DNA from: Arthrobacter sp. AZCC_0090 | GTDB lineage: Bacteria; Actinomycetota; Actinomycetes; Actinomycetales; Micrococcaceae | DNA length: 64,000 bases | Reading direction: 5' to 3' | Assembly: GCF_014207375.1 (NCBI RefSeq) | Contig: NZ_JACHEE010000001.1 | Coordinates: forward strand, 453,708 to 517,707 | Shown: piece by piece, positions 1-9,047 of the stretch | Numbering within the stretch: position 1 is the first letter of the stretch | How the letters are laid out: every line of letters begins with the position of its first letter | Translations under genes and position numbers: made by a program | The notes under the pieces: model-generated | Databases searched by the model: none | What the model was told of the DNA's origin: nothing | Seen by the model: only the letters and a program-made list of their open reading frames with translations

Positions 1-162
1 CGCGGGCCACGGGACATGCCCTCCCCTGGCTGTCACCGATGGACATAACAGCTATATGCCCAGCCCTCGCTGCCAAGGATGCGCATGTCCCACGGAGACC
101 TGGCAAGAAAACCGGACATGTCCCCTCGGAACGTGGGCGACGGGGACTCTGGAGTTAAAGAA

Positions 163-206
163 AAAGCGGCTCCTGCGATTCGTAAATGAATCGCAGGAGC
201 CGCTTT
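163..206 (-). terminator. Rho-independent terminator of rpsA
   Basis: A perfect inverted repeat has 19-base arms (163-181 and 188-206) and a 6-base loop. Read on the minus strand, the stem is followed by a T-rich run (TTTTTCTTT), the usual form of an intrinsic terminator. It lies about 33 bases past the rpsA stop codon. Confidence 0.9.
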
Positions 207-238
207 CATTCCAGCCCGGAAACCCGGGCCAGTGGCAA

Positions 239-1714
239 TTAGTTGCCGGTCAGCTTCTCGCGCAGAGCGGCGAGGGCCTCGTCGGATGCCAGGGTGCCCG
301 CGTTGGACTCAGTAGCAGCCGGCTCGGAAGAGTAGCTGGTGGTGCCGGAGTCGCTCTCGCCGGAAGCGGCAGCAGCGGCGTCGTCAGCAGCGTGCTGGGA
401 AACCTGCTTCTTGTGAGCTTCCCAACGTGCCTGGGCGTCAGCGTACTGCTGCTCCCAAGCGGCGCGCTGCGTCTCGTAGCCCTCGAGCCATTCGTTCGAC
501 TCGGGGTCGAAGCCCTCGGGGTACTTGTAGTTGCCCTCTTCGTCGTACTCAGCGGCCATACCGTACAGAGCCGGGTCGAACTCGGTGCTGTCAGCGTCAA
601 CGCCCTCGTTAGCCTGCTTGAGGGAGAGGGAGATGCGGCGACGCTCAAGGTCGATGTCGATGACCTTGACGAAGAGCTCGTCGCCAACGGAGACGACCTG
701 CTCAGCAAGCTCAACGTGGCGGACAGCCAGCTCGGAGATGTGAACCAGACCCTCGATGCCGTCCTCGACGCGAACGAACGCACCGAACGGAACCAGCTTG
801 GTGACCTTACCCGGAACAACCTGGCCGAGGGCGTGGGTGCGGGCGAAGGTCTGCCACGGGTCTTCCTGCGTGGCCTTGAGGGACAGGGACACGCGCTCGC
901 GGTCCAGATCCACTTCGAGAACCTCGACGGTGACTTCCTGGCCAACCTCGACAACCTCGGACGGGTGGTCGATGTGCTTCCAGGACAGCTCGGAAACGTG
1001 AACCAGACCATCTACGCCGCCCAGGTCCACGAATGCACCGAAGTTGACGATGGAGGAAACGACGCCGGGACGAACCTGGCCCTTTTCCAGCTTGTTAAGG
1101 AATGTGGAGCGGACCTCGGACTGGGTCTGCTCGAGCCATGCACGGCGGGAAAGAACAACGTTGTTGCGGTTCTTGTCCAGCTCGATGATCTTGGCTTCGA
1201 TCTGCTGACCGATGTACGGAGCGAGGTCGCGGACGCGGCGCATCTCGACGAGGGATGCGGGCAGGAAGCCGCGCAGACCGATGTCGAGGATAAGGCCACC
1301 CTTGACAACCTCGATGACGGTACCGGTGACAACACCGTCTTCTTCCTTGACCTTCTCGATGTCGCCCCAGGCACGCTCGTACTGAGCACGCTTCTTGGAG
1401 AGGATCAGACGGCCTTCTTTGTCTTCCTTGGTGAGCACCAGGGCTTCGACCTGATCGCCAACGGAGACGACGTCCCCGGGGTCAACGTCGTGCTTGATGG
1501 AAAGCTCGCGGGAAGGGATGACACCTTCGGTCTTGTAACCGATGTCGAGCAGAACTTCGTCGCGGTCGACCTTGACGACGATACCTTCGACGAGGTCTCC
1601 GTCGTTGAAGTATTTGATGGTGGCGTCGACAGCTGCGAGGAAGTCCTCAGCGGTACCGATGTCGTTGATCGCGACTACGGGGGTACCTGGCTTCTCGGTG
1701 GAGGTGATGGTCAT
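239..1714 (-). CDS. rpsA: 30S ribosomal protein S1
   Basis: Ribosomal protein S1 binds mRNA on the 30S subunit and helps translation initiation. The 491-residue product has four S1 (OB-fold) domains at roughly residues 37-106, 122-190, 210-280 and 297-367, with repeated GAFVDLG/GAFVRVE and HVSEL/HISEL motifs. Four domains is the actinobacterial arrangement, against six in E. coli. The C-terminal 110 residues are acidic and low in complexity, ending in REKLTGN. The ATG start has GGAG nine to ten bases upstream. The gene has its own promoter inside the end of the upstream deacetylase gene and a strong terminator, so it probably forms a single-gene unit. A long antisense reading frame across it is a codon-bias shadow. 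Confidence 0.97.
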   Translation of the reverse strand: MTITSTEKPGTPVVAINDIGTAEDFLAAVDATIKYFNDGDLVEGIVVKVDRDEVLLDIGYKTEGVIPSRELSIKHDVDPGDVVSVGDQVEALVLTKEDKEGRLILSKKRAQYERAWGDIEKVKEEDGVVTGTVIEVVKGGLILDIGLRGFLPASLVEMRRVRDLAPYIGQQIEAKIIELDKNRNNVVLSRRAWLEQTQSEVRSTFLNKLEKGQVRPGVVSSIVNFGAFVDLGGVDGLVHVSELSWKHIDHPSEVVEVGQEVTVEVLEVDLDRERVSLSLKATQEDPWQTFARTHALGQVVPGKVTKLVPFGAFVRVEDGIEGLVHISELAVRHVELAEQVVSVGDELFVKVIDIDLERRRISLSLKQANEGVDADSTEFDPALYGMAAEYDEEGNYKYPEGFDPESNEWLEGYETQRAAWEQQYADAQARWEAHKKQVSQHAADDAAAAASGESDSGTTSYSSEPAATESNAGTLASDEALAALREKLTGN

Positions 1715-1855
1715 GTAGTAGGGGCTCCGTTGTGGATAGAGTATCGGTCAGGCAAACCGCCCGCTTTCCGTTCCCGGTCCGCAGGACACGGCAAAACGCC
1801 GGGTCATCCTGAATTGTGGATTGTAAATTTACGCGCACGTAGTACGCGCCCGTTT

Positions 1856-1885
1856 ATTCTAGTCGTTCGCCTCAAGGAGGGTCAA
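1856..1885 (-). promoter_or_regulatory. Predicted housekeeping promoter of rpsA
   Basis: On the minus strand, TTGACC (1885-1880) and TAGAAT (1861-1856) are separated by 18 bases, close to the sigma-70/RpoD consensus. The -35 box overlaps the last codons of the upstream, co-directional deacetylase gene. Transcription would begin near 1849 and give a leader of about 135 bases before the rpsA ATG, which contains the palindrome GTAAATTTAC (1823-1832). Confidence 0.6.
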
Positions 1886-2802
1886 AGCGGCAGCGTGTCA
1901 CCGAGCCGCGCGAACGTCACGCCTCGGTCCACTAAGCGTGGCAAAGCACGTTCATAGCCCTCCGCGGTGCCGCCGGCAGGTTGATTGAAGTGTGAGATCA
2001 CGATCTGTCCTGCTCCGATCTTGCCCACCTCCGAAGCGACGACCGGCGCGGGGAAGGTCGCACCGCCGTCGCCGTTCACAGTGAAGTTCACCGGCACTAG
2101 TCCGACGGCGTGAGTGATCGCCGCGGCGACGTCGTCATAGTAGGCCGTCCCTGCCCGGAAGAAGCGGGGGGCTTTACCAAAAAGCTGCTCCATGACGTCC
2201 TGGTTGCCCATGATTTCGTCGTACACCTCACCCACGTTGGACGTGCCCGCGATGCCGTAGGCGGAACGCCCGCTGACGGACAGTGGTTGGTGCCGGAAGC
2301 CGTGGTTGGCCAACTCGAACAAAGGGTCGGCCGCGAGTTCGGCGGCCAGTCCGGGGTTGGCTTTGATCCAGCGTCCGTTCACGAACAACGTGGCAGGAAC
2401 GTTGAGCCTCCGCAGCGTCTTAAGCAGGCGGTGATCGCATTCTGTTCCCCGGGGGCCTCCGCAAGCATCAAAAGTCAAGACCGCATGAGTGGAGGCCGTC
2501 TTCGTGACCACACCAGCGACTCCGAGCCCCCATTCAACGGGCTTGCGTCCGGAGAATTCAGCTACGATCTGCGACTTCGACGGCGGAACCGGCCGCGTTT
2601 CGGGCACGACCGGATGGTGGCCGGCGGGCTCCACGACCGGTGTTGAAGCCTGGTCCGGACGGGCAGCTGGTGTGGCATCGGGTTGTTGGGCGCAGGCAGC
2701 CAGCCCGGCCGCCGTTAGACCGGCTGCAGCCAGCAACAATGACCGCCGGCCGGGCAAGGCCGATGGGCCGGCGGGATTACCACCAGCTGGGAATTCCCCC
2801 AT
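1882..2802 (-). CDS. Polysaccharide deacetylase family lipoprotein
   Basis: This is an exported NodB-type deacetylase of 306 residues, expected to remove acyl groups from a cell-wall or surface polysaccharide. The ATG at 2802 was chosen because AGAAGGA lies five to six bases upstream; the frame stays open further but without a better start. The N-terminus is a lipoprotein signal ending in the lipobox LAAC. The deacetylase core shows motif 1 as TFDACGG, the metal-binding motif 2 as HGFRH, and a motif 3-like FFRAG. The final part has ISHFNQPAGG. The TFDACGG variant replaces the usual second Asp of TFDD. The true substrate cannot be told from sequence. Confidence 0.85.
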   Translation of the reverse strand: MGEFPAGGNPAGPSALPGRRSLLLAAAGLTAAGLAACAQQPDATPAARPDQASTPVVEPAGHHPVVPETRPVPPSKSQIVAEFSGRKPVEWGLGVAGVVTKTASTHAVLTFDACGGPRGTECDHRLLKTLRRLNVPATLFVNGRWIKANPGLAAELAADPLFELANHGFRHQPLSVSGRSAYGIAGTSNVGEVYDEIMGNQDVMEQLFGKAPRFFRAGTAYYDDVAAAITHAVGLVPVNFTVNGDGGATFPAPVVASEVGKIGAGQIVISHFNQPAGGTAEGYERALPRLVDRGVTFARLGDTLPL

Positions 2803-2846
2803 GGAATCCTTCTTCTGTTGTCGATCAGGCGGGTGACGTTTTTTGC

Positions 2847-4163
2847 CTAGAAATGCGTCAGGCAGTGGGCTGGACGTTCGACGGCGAACATCTGCTGGCC
2901 AGCCAATGTTGCGCCTGGCGTGTGCTCGCGGATCCGGCCTGCCGAAGCCAAGGTTACAGGACTGACGGCACCCAAATAGACAGACCCCAGATCCGTGACG
3001 TCCATGCTCACGTCCGGGCTCAGGCCTTGGCTCCCACCGCGGGCGTCGCTGACGGTGACGACGCCGCCGTCGGACGCCAATTCCCAAATGCCTTCCGCAA
3101 AACCGAGCGTATCGCGGATTTCCAGCACCAAACGGCCATCGGCGCCGTAGCGGCGGGCTGACAAGGCTGCGGAGACATCGAGGACGCGCAACCACAACAT
3201 GTCCCGGTAGTCGGATGACGTGACGCAGCGCCCGTCCACGAGCGCCCATGCCAGGGGGTCTTCCACCGGCGCGTCAGCCCAGGAGACCTGCTCTACGAGA
3301 TCAATGCTTCCCAGGAATTGCCACAGTTCCAGGTACCCGGAGTCCGTCGCGGCCACAAGGTCCACGATTTCCACGGTGTATGGCTTCGTGTCCCAGCCGG
3401 TGAACTTGTAGGACACGTAGCCGTCAATGGTGCCGTCCGGTGCGTAATGGAGCGCCCATTTGATGGCCTTGTCCTCGCTGCCGTCACGTTTCATGGCCCC
3501 GGACACGTGATGGCGGTAGGCGTCCTGCCGCACGATGGACCCCGGCGTACGGCGGTGAACGCGTTCGAAAACCTCAGGCGCCAGTTCAAGGAGGACCCTG
3601 GGGTCCGCGATTTCCACCCGGCCCACGGGTTCGTGACGGACGCGGAACTTTGGACCGGTGTCCACCTTGATGCTCCGCTCAAAGGTTGCGACACCAAACC
3701 CAAAGCGACCGTAAATGGATGCCTCGGAAGCCGTCAGGGCTGCCATGGCGAATCCATCATCCTTGGCCGCGGCCAGATCTGCGGTCATCATCCCCCGCAA
3801 GAGGCCGTGGCGCCGATGCGTTCCGCGGACGGTGACAGCGGTGATCTGGCGCGTCCGCAGTTCTTGCCCAAAGCCAATATTCAGCTTGTTTTCCAGCGTT
3901 CCGAATGTTGCCACCGGAAAGCCCGGGTTGAGCGCGTGCAACGGTGGCGCGTCGTTGACGTAAACGCCGGTCAGCTCCCGGTTGTCCGCTTGGTACATCG
4001 CAAGAATCTTGTCGATGAGCTCATCGCTTCGTTGCTCGTCGTGGAATCCGAAGCCAACGGCTTGGAGCCAATCACGTGCTTGTCCGTAGTCCGGGTTCTC
4101 CTTGTCGACGGAACGAAAGCGCTTGACATTGTATTTTTCGTTTGTTTCCTTGGGATCAGCCAC
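2847..4163 (-). CDS. Eis-family GNAT N-acetyltransferase
   Basis: This 438-residue protein matches the Eis (enhanced intracellular survival) family, whose members acetylate amines including aminoglycosides and protein lysines, and form hexamers. Two tandem GNAT-fold regions are followed by a sterol-carrier-like domain. The acetyl-CoA loop is visible as VRGTHRRHGLLRGMM, and the conserved IYGRFGFG supplies the Tyr used as general acid in Eis. The chain ends in Phe (CLTHF), matching the C-terminal carboxylate that acts as base in Eis. The start is GTG with only a weak ribosome binding site. It is separated from the deacetylase by 44 bases and may be co-transcribed with it. The physiological substrate is unknown. 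Confidence 0.88.
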   Translation of the reverse strand: MADPKETNEKYNVKRFRSVDKENPDYGQARDWLQAVGFGFHDEQRSDELIDKILAMYQADNRELTGVYVNDAPPLHALNPGFPVATFGTLENKLNIGFGQELRTRQITAVTVRGTHRRHGLLRGMMTADLAAAKDDGFAMAALTASEASIYGRFGFGVATFERSIKVDTGPKFRVRHEPVGRVEIADPRVLLELAPEVFERVHRRTPGSIVRQDAYRHHVSGAMKRDGSEDKAIKWALHYAPDGTIDGYVSYKFTGWDTKPYTVEIVDLVAATDSGYLELWQFLGSIDLVEQVSWADAPVEDPLAWALVDGRCVTSSDYRDMLWLRVLDVSAALSARRYGADGRLVLEIRDTLGFAEGIWELASDGGVVTVSDARGGSQGLSPDVSMDVTDLGSVYLGAVSPVTLASAGRIREHTPGATLAGQQMFAVERPAHCLTHF

Positions 4164-4253
4164 GTCCCGAGCCTAGCCAGACAGCATGGGGGCACGCCAC
4201 CATATCGGCGGCGCGCCCCGTGCAAGCCTGCACCCAGGCCGGCGAGCCTGCTG

Positions 4254-7046
4254 CTAGTGTCCGGCGTCGTACCAACTGGAGCCGACGCCGAGCTGCACGT
4301 CCAGCGGCACCGAGAGCTGGGCTGCCGTCCCCATTTGTTCGGTCACGAGCTTTTCGACCGCTTCGCGTTCGCCGTGTGCTACCTCGAGCACGAGTTCGTC
4401 ATGGACCTGCAGCAGCATCCGGGACTTCAGCCCGTGGCTGGTCAACTCGGCGGAAACGCCGAGCATGGCCCGCTTCATGAGGTCCGCGGCCGAACCCTGG
4501 ATTGGGGAGTTCAGTGCAATGCGTTCGGCGATCTCCCGGTGCTGGCGGTCCGTGCTGGTCAGGTCCGGAAGATAGCGGCGGCGCCCTTCGATCGTGGCCG
4601 TGTAGCCATCGATCCTGGCCTGTTCCACTACGCCACGCAGGTAGTCGCGCACGGCGCCGAAGCGGTCGAAGTAGTCCTTCATGAGGGTCCGGGCTTCGTC
4701 CACCGAGATTTCCAGTTGCTTGGACAGGCCGAACGAGGTCAACCCATAGGCCAAGCCGTAGGACATGGCCTTGACCTTGGAGCGCATGGCACTGGTGACG
4801 TTTTCGGGTGCGACGTTGAAGATGTGCGAGCCCACGTAGCGGTGCAGGTCCTCACCGTCCTTGTAGGCCTGGATGAGTCCCTCATCGCCCGAGAGGTGCG
4901 CCATGATGCGCATTTCGATCTGTGAATAGTCGGCCGACAACAGGCACTCGTAGCCTTCGCTGACGACGAAGATTCCGCGGACGCGCCTGCCTTCCTCACT
5001 GCGCACCGGGATGTTCTGGAGATTGGGGTTGTTCGAGGAGATGCGTCCCGTGGCCGCGACGTTTTGCGCGTATGTCGTGTGGATGCGACCGTCCTCCGCC
5101 ACCGATTTCTTGAGCGTCTCCAGCATCTGGGCCAGTTTGGAGGATTCCCGGTGGGCCATGAGTTGCACAAGGAACTCGTGGCCGGTCTTCTCCAGGAGGG
5201 CCTTCAACGAGGCGGCATCGGTGGTGTACCCGGACTTGATCTTCTTGGTTTTAGGCAAGCCAAGTTCTTCGAAGAGTACGGTCTGAAGCTGCTTCGGCGA
5301 GCCAAGATTGACTTCGTGGCCGATCGCGGCAAACGCCTGATCCTGGGCATTGTCGATCACCTTGGCGAGGTCCGCGAGCTGTTCATTCAGGCGGTCCATC
5401 GAGATCGATATGCCCGAGAGTTCCATCTGTGCCAGAACCCGGGCGACCGGCAGTTCGAGCGTGGTCAGGAGTGCTTCAGCTTTGCGCTCGGCGAGCTCGC
5501 TTTCGAAGTGCTTGCTCAGCGCGTGTACGACGGCGGCCTGCTGGACGAGCGCGGTAGCCGCGGCACCGTCCGGTCCGTCACCCAGTTCGAGTTCCAGCTG
5601 GCCGCTTTGTGTTGCGGCCGTGGTGACGGTAATCCTCAAATGGTGCTGGGCGAGCTCGGCGAGTTCGTAGCTGCGACGGTCCGGCTGAATCAGGTAACCG
5701 GAAATGGAGGTGTCATCCACCACGCCTTCCAGGCCCAGTCCGCGGTTATGCAAGGCCTTCAGCGCGTCCTTGAACTCGTGCATGACCTTGGCTTCTTCGG
5801 GGTCGCGAAGCCACGTGGCCAGAACTGTCTCGGCCGCGGCATCCAGCGACGAAAGCTCGATGTAAGCGGCGTCGTTGGGGCGCACGATCGCGAGGGCATC
5901 AGCGTCGTCGCCAATCCGGCCCGGGACCAGTTGCACCGCGACGGCGGCGCGGCTCCCCGCACCGGCGGCGAAGAACTCCTCCAGCGCGGCGGCGTCTTCG
6001 AGGACTTTGTAGTGAGGGGGGTCGATGGTCTCCGGGGCTGCCCCGACCGTGTCGTCGCCATAGAGTGCGAACAGCCGGGGGCGGAGGGTCCTGAACTCGA
6101 GGGTGTCGAAGAGTGTCTCGATCTCCTGGCGATTTGGACGCGGTTCCTCAAGTTCCGCGAGCGTCACAGGGAGCTCAAGGTCGCTTAGGAGCTGGTTGAG
6201 GCGGCGATTGCGCTTGACGGCGTCGATGTTTTCCCGGAGGGCTCCACCGACTTTGCCGCCGATGGAATCCAGGTTCTCCAGGATCCCTTCCAGGCCGCCG
6301 TAGAGGTTGATCCACTTGGCTGCGGTCTTGGGGCCGACACCGGGAACGCCCGCGAGGTTGTCGGCGGACTCCCCTACCAGCGCGGCGAGATCGGAGTAGC
6401 GGGACGGGGGAACGAAATACTTTTCTTCGATGGCTGCCGCGTCCATGCGAGGAATATTGGAAACACCCTGTTTCGGGTACAGGACGAACACGTTGTCCGT
6501 GATGAGCTGGAAAGCGTCACGGTCCCCTGAGACCAGGAGGACTTCGTAGCCTGCGGCCTCGCCCCGTGCCGCGAGTGTGGCGAGGATGTCGTCAGCCTCG
6601 TAGCCGGGCATCTTGATGGTCTTGATGCCCCACGCTTCCATGACTTGATCGATGAGATCGATCTGCCCGCGGAATTCCGACGGCGTCTCATTGCGGCCAG
6701 CCTTGTATTCGCTGTACTCCGCCTTGCGGAAGGTCGTGTCGTCCGAGACATCGAAGGCCACCGCGACGTGGGTGGGCTTCTGATCCTTGATGAGGTTGAT
6801 CAACATCGAGGTGAAGCCATGCACGGCGTTGGTGTGCTGGCCCGAGGAGGTGGCGAAGTTCTCTGCTGGAAGAGCATAGAACGCCCGGAATGCCATCGAG
6901 TGACCATCGAGGACCAGGAGCCTCGGCTTGCCACCTGCCACCGTGCCGGTAGTGGTTGCTGCAGGATTTGGCGCCGTTGCGGTGACTGTAGCCGTAGTCG
7001 CTGGGGTGTCGGTGGGAACTGGGTCCGGTTTGGTTGTTTCGCTCAC
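4254..7046 (-). CDS. polA: DNA polymerase I
   Basis: DNA polymerase I performs gap filling and primer removal. The N-terminal 5'-3' exonuclease region runs from LLVLDGHSMAFRAFYALP through VPGVGPKTAAKW. A degenerate 3'-5' exonuclease-like region follows, then the polymerase domain with motif A DYSQIEMR, the O-helix RSKVKAMSYGLAYG and motif C QVHDELVLE. The O-helix position equivalent to E. coli Phe762 is Tyr, as in other actinobacterial enzymes and T7 polymerase, which accept dideoxynucleotides readily. I chose the GTG at 7046 (MSETTKP, 930 residues). An ATG at 7067 and one at 7109 are in frame but would overlap the divergent thioesterase gene, and neither has a clear ribosome binding site. 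Confidence 0.96.
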   Translation of the reverse strand: MSETTKPDPVPTDTPATTATVTATAPNPAATTTGTVAGGKPRLLVLDGHSMAFRAFYALPAENFATSSGQHTNAVHGFTSMLINLIKDQKPTHVAVAFDVSDDTTFRKAEYSEYKAGRNETPSEFRGQIDLIDQVMEAWGIKTIKMPGYEADDILATLAARGEAAGYEVLLVSGDRDAFQLITDNVFVLYPKQGVSNIPRMDAAAIEEKYFVPPSRYSDLAALVGESADNLAGVPGVGPKTAAKWINLYGGLEGILENLDSIGGKVGGALRENIDAVKRNRRLNQLLSDLELPVTLAELEEPRPNRQEIETLFDTLEFRTLRPRLFALYGDDTVGAAPETIDPPHYKVLEDAAALEEFFAAGAGSRAAVAVQLVPGRIGDDADALAIVRPNDAAYIELSSLDAAAETVLATWLRDPEEAKVMHEFKDALKALHNRGLGLEGVVDDTSISGYLIQPDRRSYELAELAQHHLRITVTTAATQSGQLELELGDGPDGAAATALVQQAAVVHALSKHFESELAERKAEALLTTLELPVARVLAQMELSGISISMDRLNEQLADLAKVIDNAQDQAFAAIGHEVNLGSPKQLQTVLFEELGLPKTKKIKSGYTTDAASLKALLEKTGHEFLVQLMAHRESSKLAQMLETLKKSVAEDGRIHTTYAQNVAATGRISSNNPNLQNIPVRSEEGRRVRGIFVVSEGYECLLSADYSQIEMRIMAHLSGDEGLIQAYKDGEDLHRYVGSHIFNVAPENVTSAMRSKVKAMSYGLAYGLTSFGLSKQLEISVDEARTLMKDYFDRFGAVRDYLRGVVEQARIDGYTATIEGRRRYLPDLTSTDRQHREIAERIALNSPIQGSAADLMKRAMLGVSAELTSHGLKSRMLLQVHDELVLEVAHGEREAVEKLVTEQMGTAAQLSVPLDVQLGVGSSWYDAGH

Positions 7047-7065
7047 AGGTGCCAGCCTAGTTGCC

Positions 7066-7533
7066 ATGATGGACAATTTCACGCCGGGCCCGTTCACCGA
7101 CGAACTCAATGCAGCCGGCGTTCCACAGGAGTTGCACGGTTGGCTCTCCCGCTACGGCGTGGGATCGCTCGTGACGAAGATGGGCATCAAATTTCTTGAA
7201 ATGAGCCCTGAACGTACCGTCGCCACCATGCCGGTGGAAGGGAACACGCAAGTGGCGGGGATCCTCCATGGCGGAGCCCATGTGGTTCTCGCCGAGACCT
7301 TGGGCTCCTTCTCGGCAGCCCTGCACGCGGGAGCCGGACGCCATGTGGTGGGGATAGAGGTAGGTGCCACCCACCATCGATCCGTAGCAAACGGTCTGGT
7401 CACTGGCACGTGCACGGCCATCCACCTTGGCGGCACGCTCGCCACTCACGAAATTGTCATGACCGATGAACACGGACGACGGCTGTCAACGGCCCGGATC
7501 ACCAACATGATCCGGGAGAACAGGCACCACTGA
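7066..7533 (+). CDS. PaaI-like hotdog-fold thioesterase
   Basis: This 155-residue hotdog protein is likely an acyl-CoA thioesterase of the PaaI/YbdB type. The motif GILHGGAHVVLAETLGS carries the conserved HGG and the catalytic Glu, and the tail GTCTAIHLGGTLATHEIVM is typical of the family. The start is ATG at 7066 or the adjacent ATG at 7069. It is divergent from polA with only about 19 bases between the chosen starts, leaving no room for a normal leader on both genes. At least one of the two may be leaderless or have its promoter inside the other. The substrate is unknown. Confidence 0.85.
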   Translation: MMDNFTPGPFTDELNAAGVPQELHGWLSRYGVGSLVTKMGIKFLEMSPERTVATMPVEGNTQVAGILHGGAHVVLAETLGSFSAALHAGAGRHVVGIEVGATHHRSVANGLVTGTCTAIHLGGTLATHEIVMTDEHGRRLSTARITNMIRENRHH

Positions 7534-7576
7534 CTCAACGCCGGCCGGGGTCAGCACGCCCGTTAGCAGCCCCGGG

Positions 7577-8128
7577 TCACCGCGCACGTGCTGGGAACCG
7601 GTAGCGCAGCTCCACCGCCGCTCCACCCAGGGTGCGGGACGAGACCAGCTCAAGCGGCGCCGTCGTGCTCTCCACGGGAAGCAACCGCTTACCGGAGCCC
7701 AAAGCGACCGGGATAAGCGTGACAATCATCTCGTCCAGCAATCCCTCCTTGGCGAATTGGGCAACCAGGTTTCCGCCGCCGACCAGCCACACGTTCTTGT
7801 CGCCGGCGTCGGCAAGCAGGTCCGGTGCGAACTCCCGGACTTCCCCACGCGCGAACGTGACGTCCGCACCCGGTGGCGCGGCGTATTCGCGGTGGGTGAA
7901 GATCCAGCATGGAACACCCGGATAGGGCCATTTGCCCGGTTCGTGTTCCATGAGCCAGCGATAGGTCTGGCCGCCCATCACAATGCAGCCGATGCCGGCC
8001 ATGAAGTCTTCGTAGCTCTCGGTGACGCCCTCGGCCTCTTCGAACTGGAGCAGCCAGCCGAGATCGTCTTCGTTGGTGGCGATATATCCGTCAAGCGAGG
8101 ACGCCACGTAATACTGGAAATCCGACAT
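7577..8128 (-). CDS. Dihydrofolate reductase / RibD C-terminal family protein
   Basis: This 183-residue protein has the RibD-C/DHFR-like fold (YwjB/YyaP group). Typical elements are YYVASSLDGYIA at the N-terminus, the central CIVMGGQTYRWL, the dinucleotide-binding NVWLVGGGNLVAQF, and the C-terminal LIPVALGSGKRLLP. Members are stand-alone NADPH-binding reductases, often of unknown substrate; it is not the essential FolA. The ATG has AAGG close upstream. It is convergent with the thioesterase gene and starts 13 bases past the end of the next minus-strand gene. Confidence 0.85.
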   Translation of the reverse strand: MSDFQYYVASSLDGYIATNEDDLGWLLQFEEAEGVTESYEDFMAGIGCIVMGGQTYRWLMEHEPGKWPYPGVPCWIFTHREYAAPPGADVTFARGEVREFAPDLLADAGDKNVWLVGGGNLVAQFAKEGLLDEMIVTLIPVALGSGKRLLPVESTTAPLELVSSRTLGGAAVELRYRFPARAR

Positions 8129-8141
8129 GGCCTTACCCTAC

Positions 8142-9047
8142 TCATTCGGCCGATGGGTTCCCATACTCCACGCGCACGCTCGAATCATCGCGCAACACCA
8201 CCACGCGGCCTTCCTTCAGCGTCCAGCCGTCGTTGAGCAGGAAGATCCGTCCGCCGCTCACCACAAGCAGCCGGAGCCCCGTGTACCGGTACAACGGCTC
8301 GGCCGCCGTCCCGGCGGTTTCTTCGTGGACATTGGGGGCGGTAACCGCCAGCCGTTCCTTGCTGTAAACGACGGCGGTGGGCAAGAGTTGGGAGCGTTCC
8401 TGATATTCGACGGCGGCGCCGCGCCCTAGTGCCTGGGCATAGTCCGACGTGCCCCAGAACAACAGGAGCGTGACAAGCACAAAGATGAAAGAACGTTCCA
8501 GTGCGCGGGGTGTCACGGTGAGGCTGCGCCCCGAGCCCGCAGCAGCCCGGCGGCGCAGGCTCATGCCCCAGGCTCCCAGCAACAGCCCGCCTGCGATCAT
8601 GTACGGCACATAGAGGAGGATCCGCTCCGGCTGCGAAATCGTCAGGACCCACATGACGGCGGCGAAAAGGAAGCCGAGCACCAGCAGTGCCGTCGCTGTC
8701 CTTCGAATGGCGGGCCGGAGGCGCTGGTCTGCCAACAGTTTGTCCACGCCGCGGTCCGCCATGAGCCATAGGAGTCCGACAAGGGCCAACCAGGCAAGAG
8801 GGCGGAACAGGGACTGGATGCTGCGCAAGATGAAGTCCTGGACGGTGTAGCCAAAGAGGCTCACGTCCAGCCCCATGGATTTTGCCTGCGCATCCGTGCG
8901 CGCCCAACCGAAATAGACCAGCAACGCCGTGGCTACGGTCAGCGGCGGGCCGATCACCGAGAGCACGTCCAGCGTGCGCTGCCAGCGGGACTCGACCAGA
9001 ACCATTTCCTGGTTGTTGGCTTCCTTCTTGGCGGATTCTTCGCTCAC
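8142..9047 (-). CDS. Membrane protein of unknown function (four helices)
   Basis: I do not recognise the family. The 301-residue product has a short charged N-terminus, hydrophobic segments near residues 28-48, 80-95, 117-137 and 143-162, and another near 188-200, then a soluble C-terminal region of about 100 residues ending GNPSAE. Its ATG overlaps the stop of the upstream lipoprotein gene by four bases (ATGA at 9044-9047), so the two are probably translationally coupled. The pair may encode an envelope complex. Confidence 0.7.
   Translation of the reverse strand: MSEESAKKEANNQEMVLVESRWQRTLDVLSVIGPPLTVATALLVYFGWARTDAQAKSMGLDVSLFGYTVQDFILRSIQSLFRPLAWLALVGLLWLMADRGVDKLLADQRLRPAIRRTATALLVLGFLFAAVMWVLTISQPERILLYVPYMIAGGLLLGAWGMSLRRRAAAGSGRSLTVTPRALERSFIFVLVTLLLFWGTSDYAQALGRGAAVEYQERSQLLPTAVVYSKERLAVTAPNVHEETAGTAAEPLYRYTGLRLLVVSGGRIFLLNDGWTLKEGRVVVLRDDSSVRVEYGNPSAE

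Noticed and set aside
56..1957. A 633-residue open frame opposite rpsA
   Set aside because: It mirrors the ribosomal protein gene in a high-GC genome and shows no domain; a codon-bias shadow.
3318..4925. Long plus-strand frame spanning Eis and polA
   Set aside because: It crosses two real minus-strand genes and has no recognisable domain.
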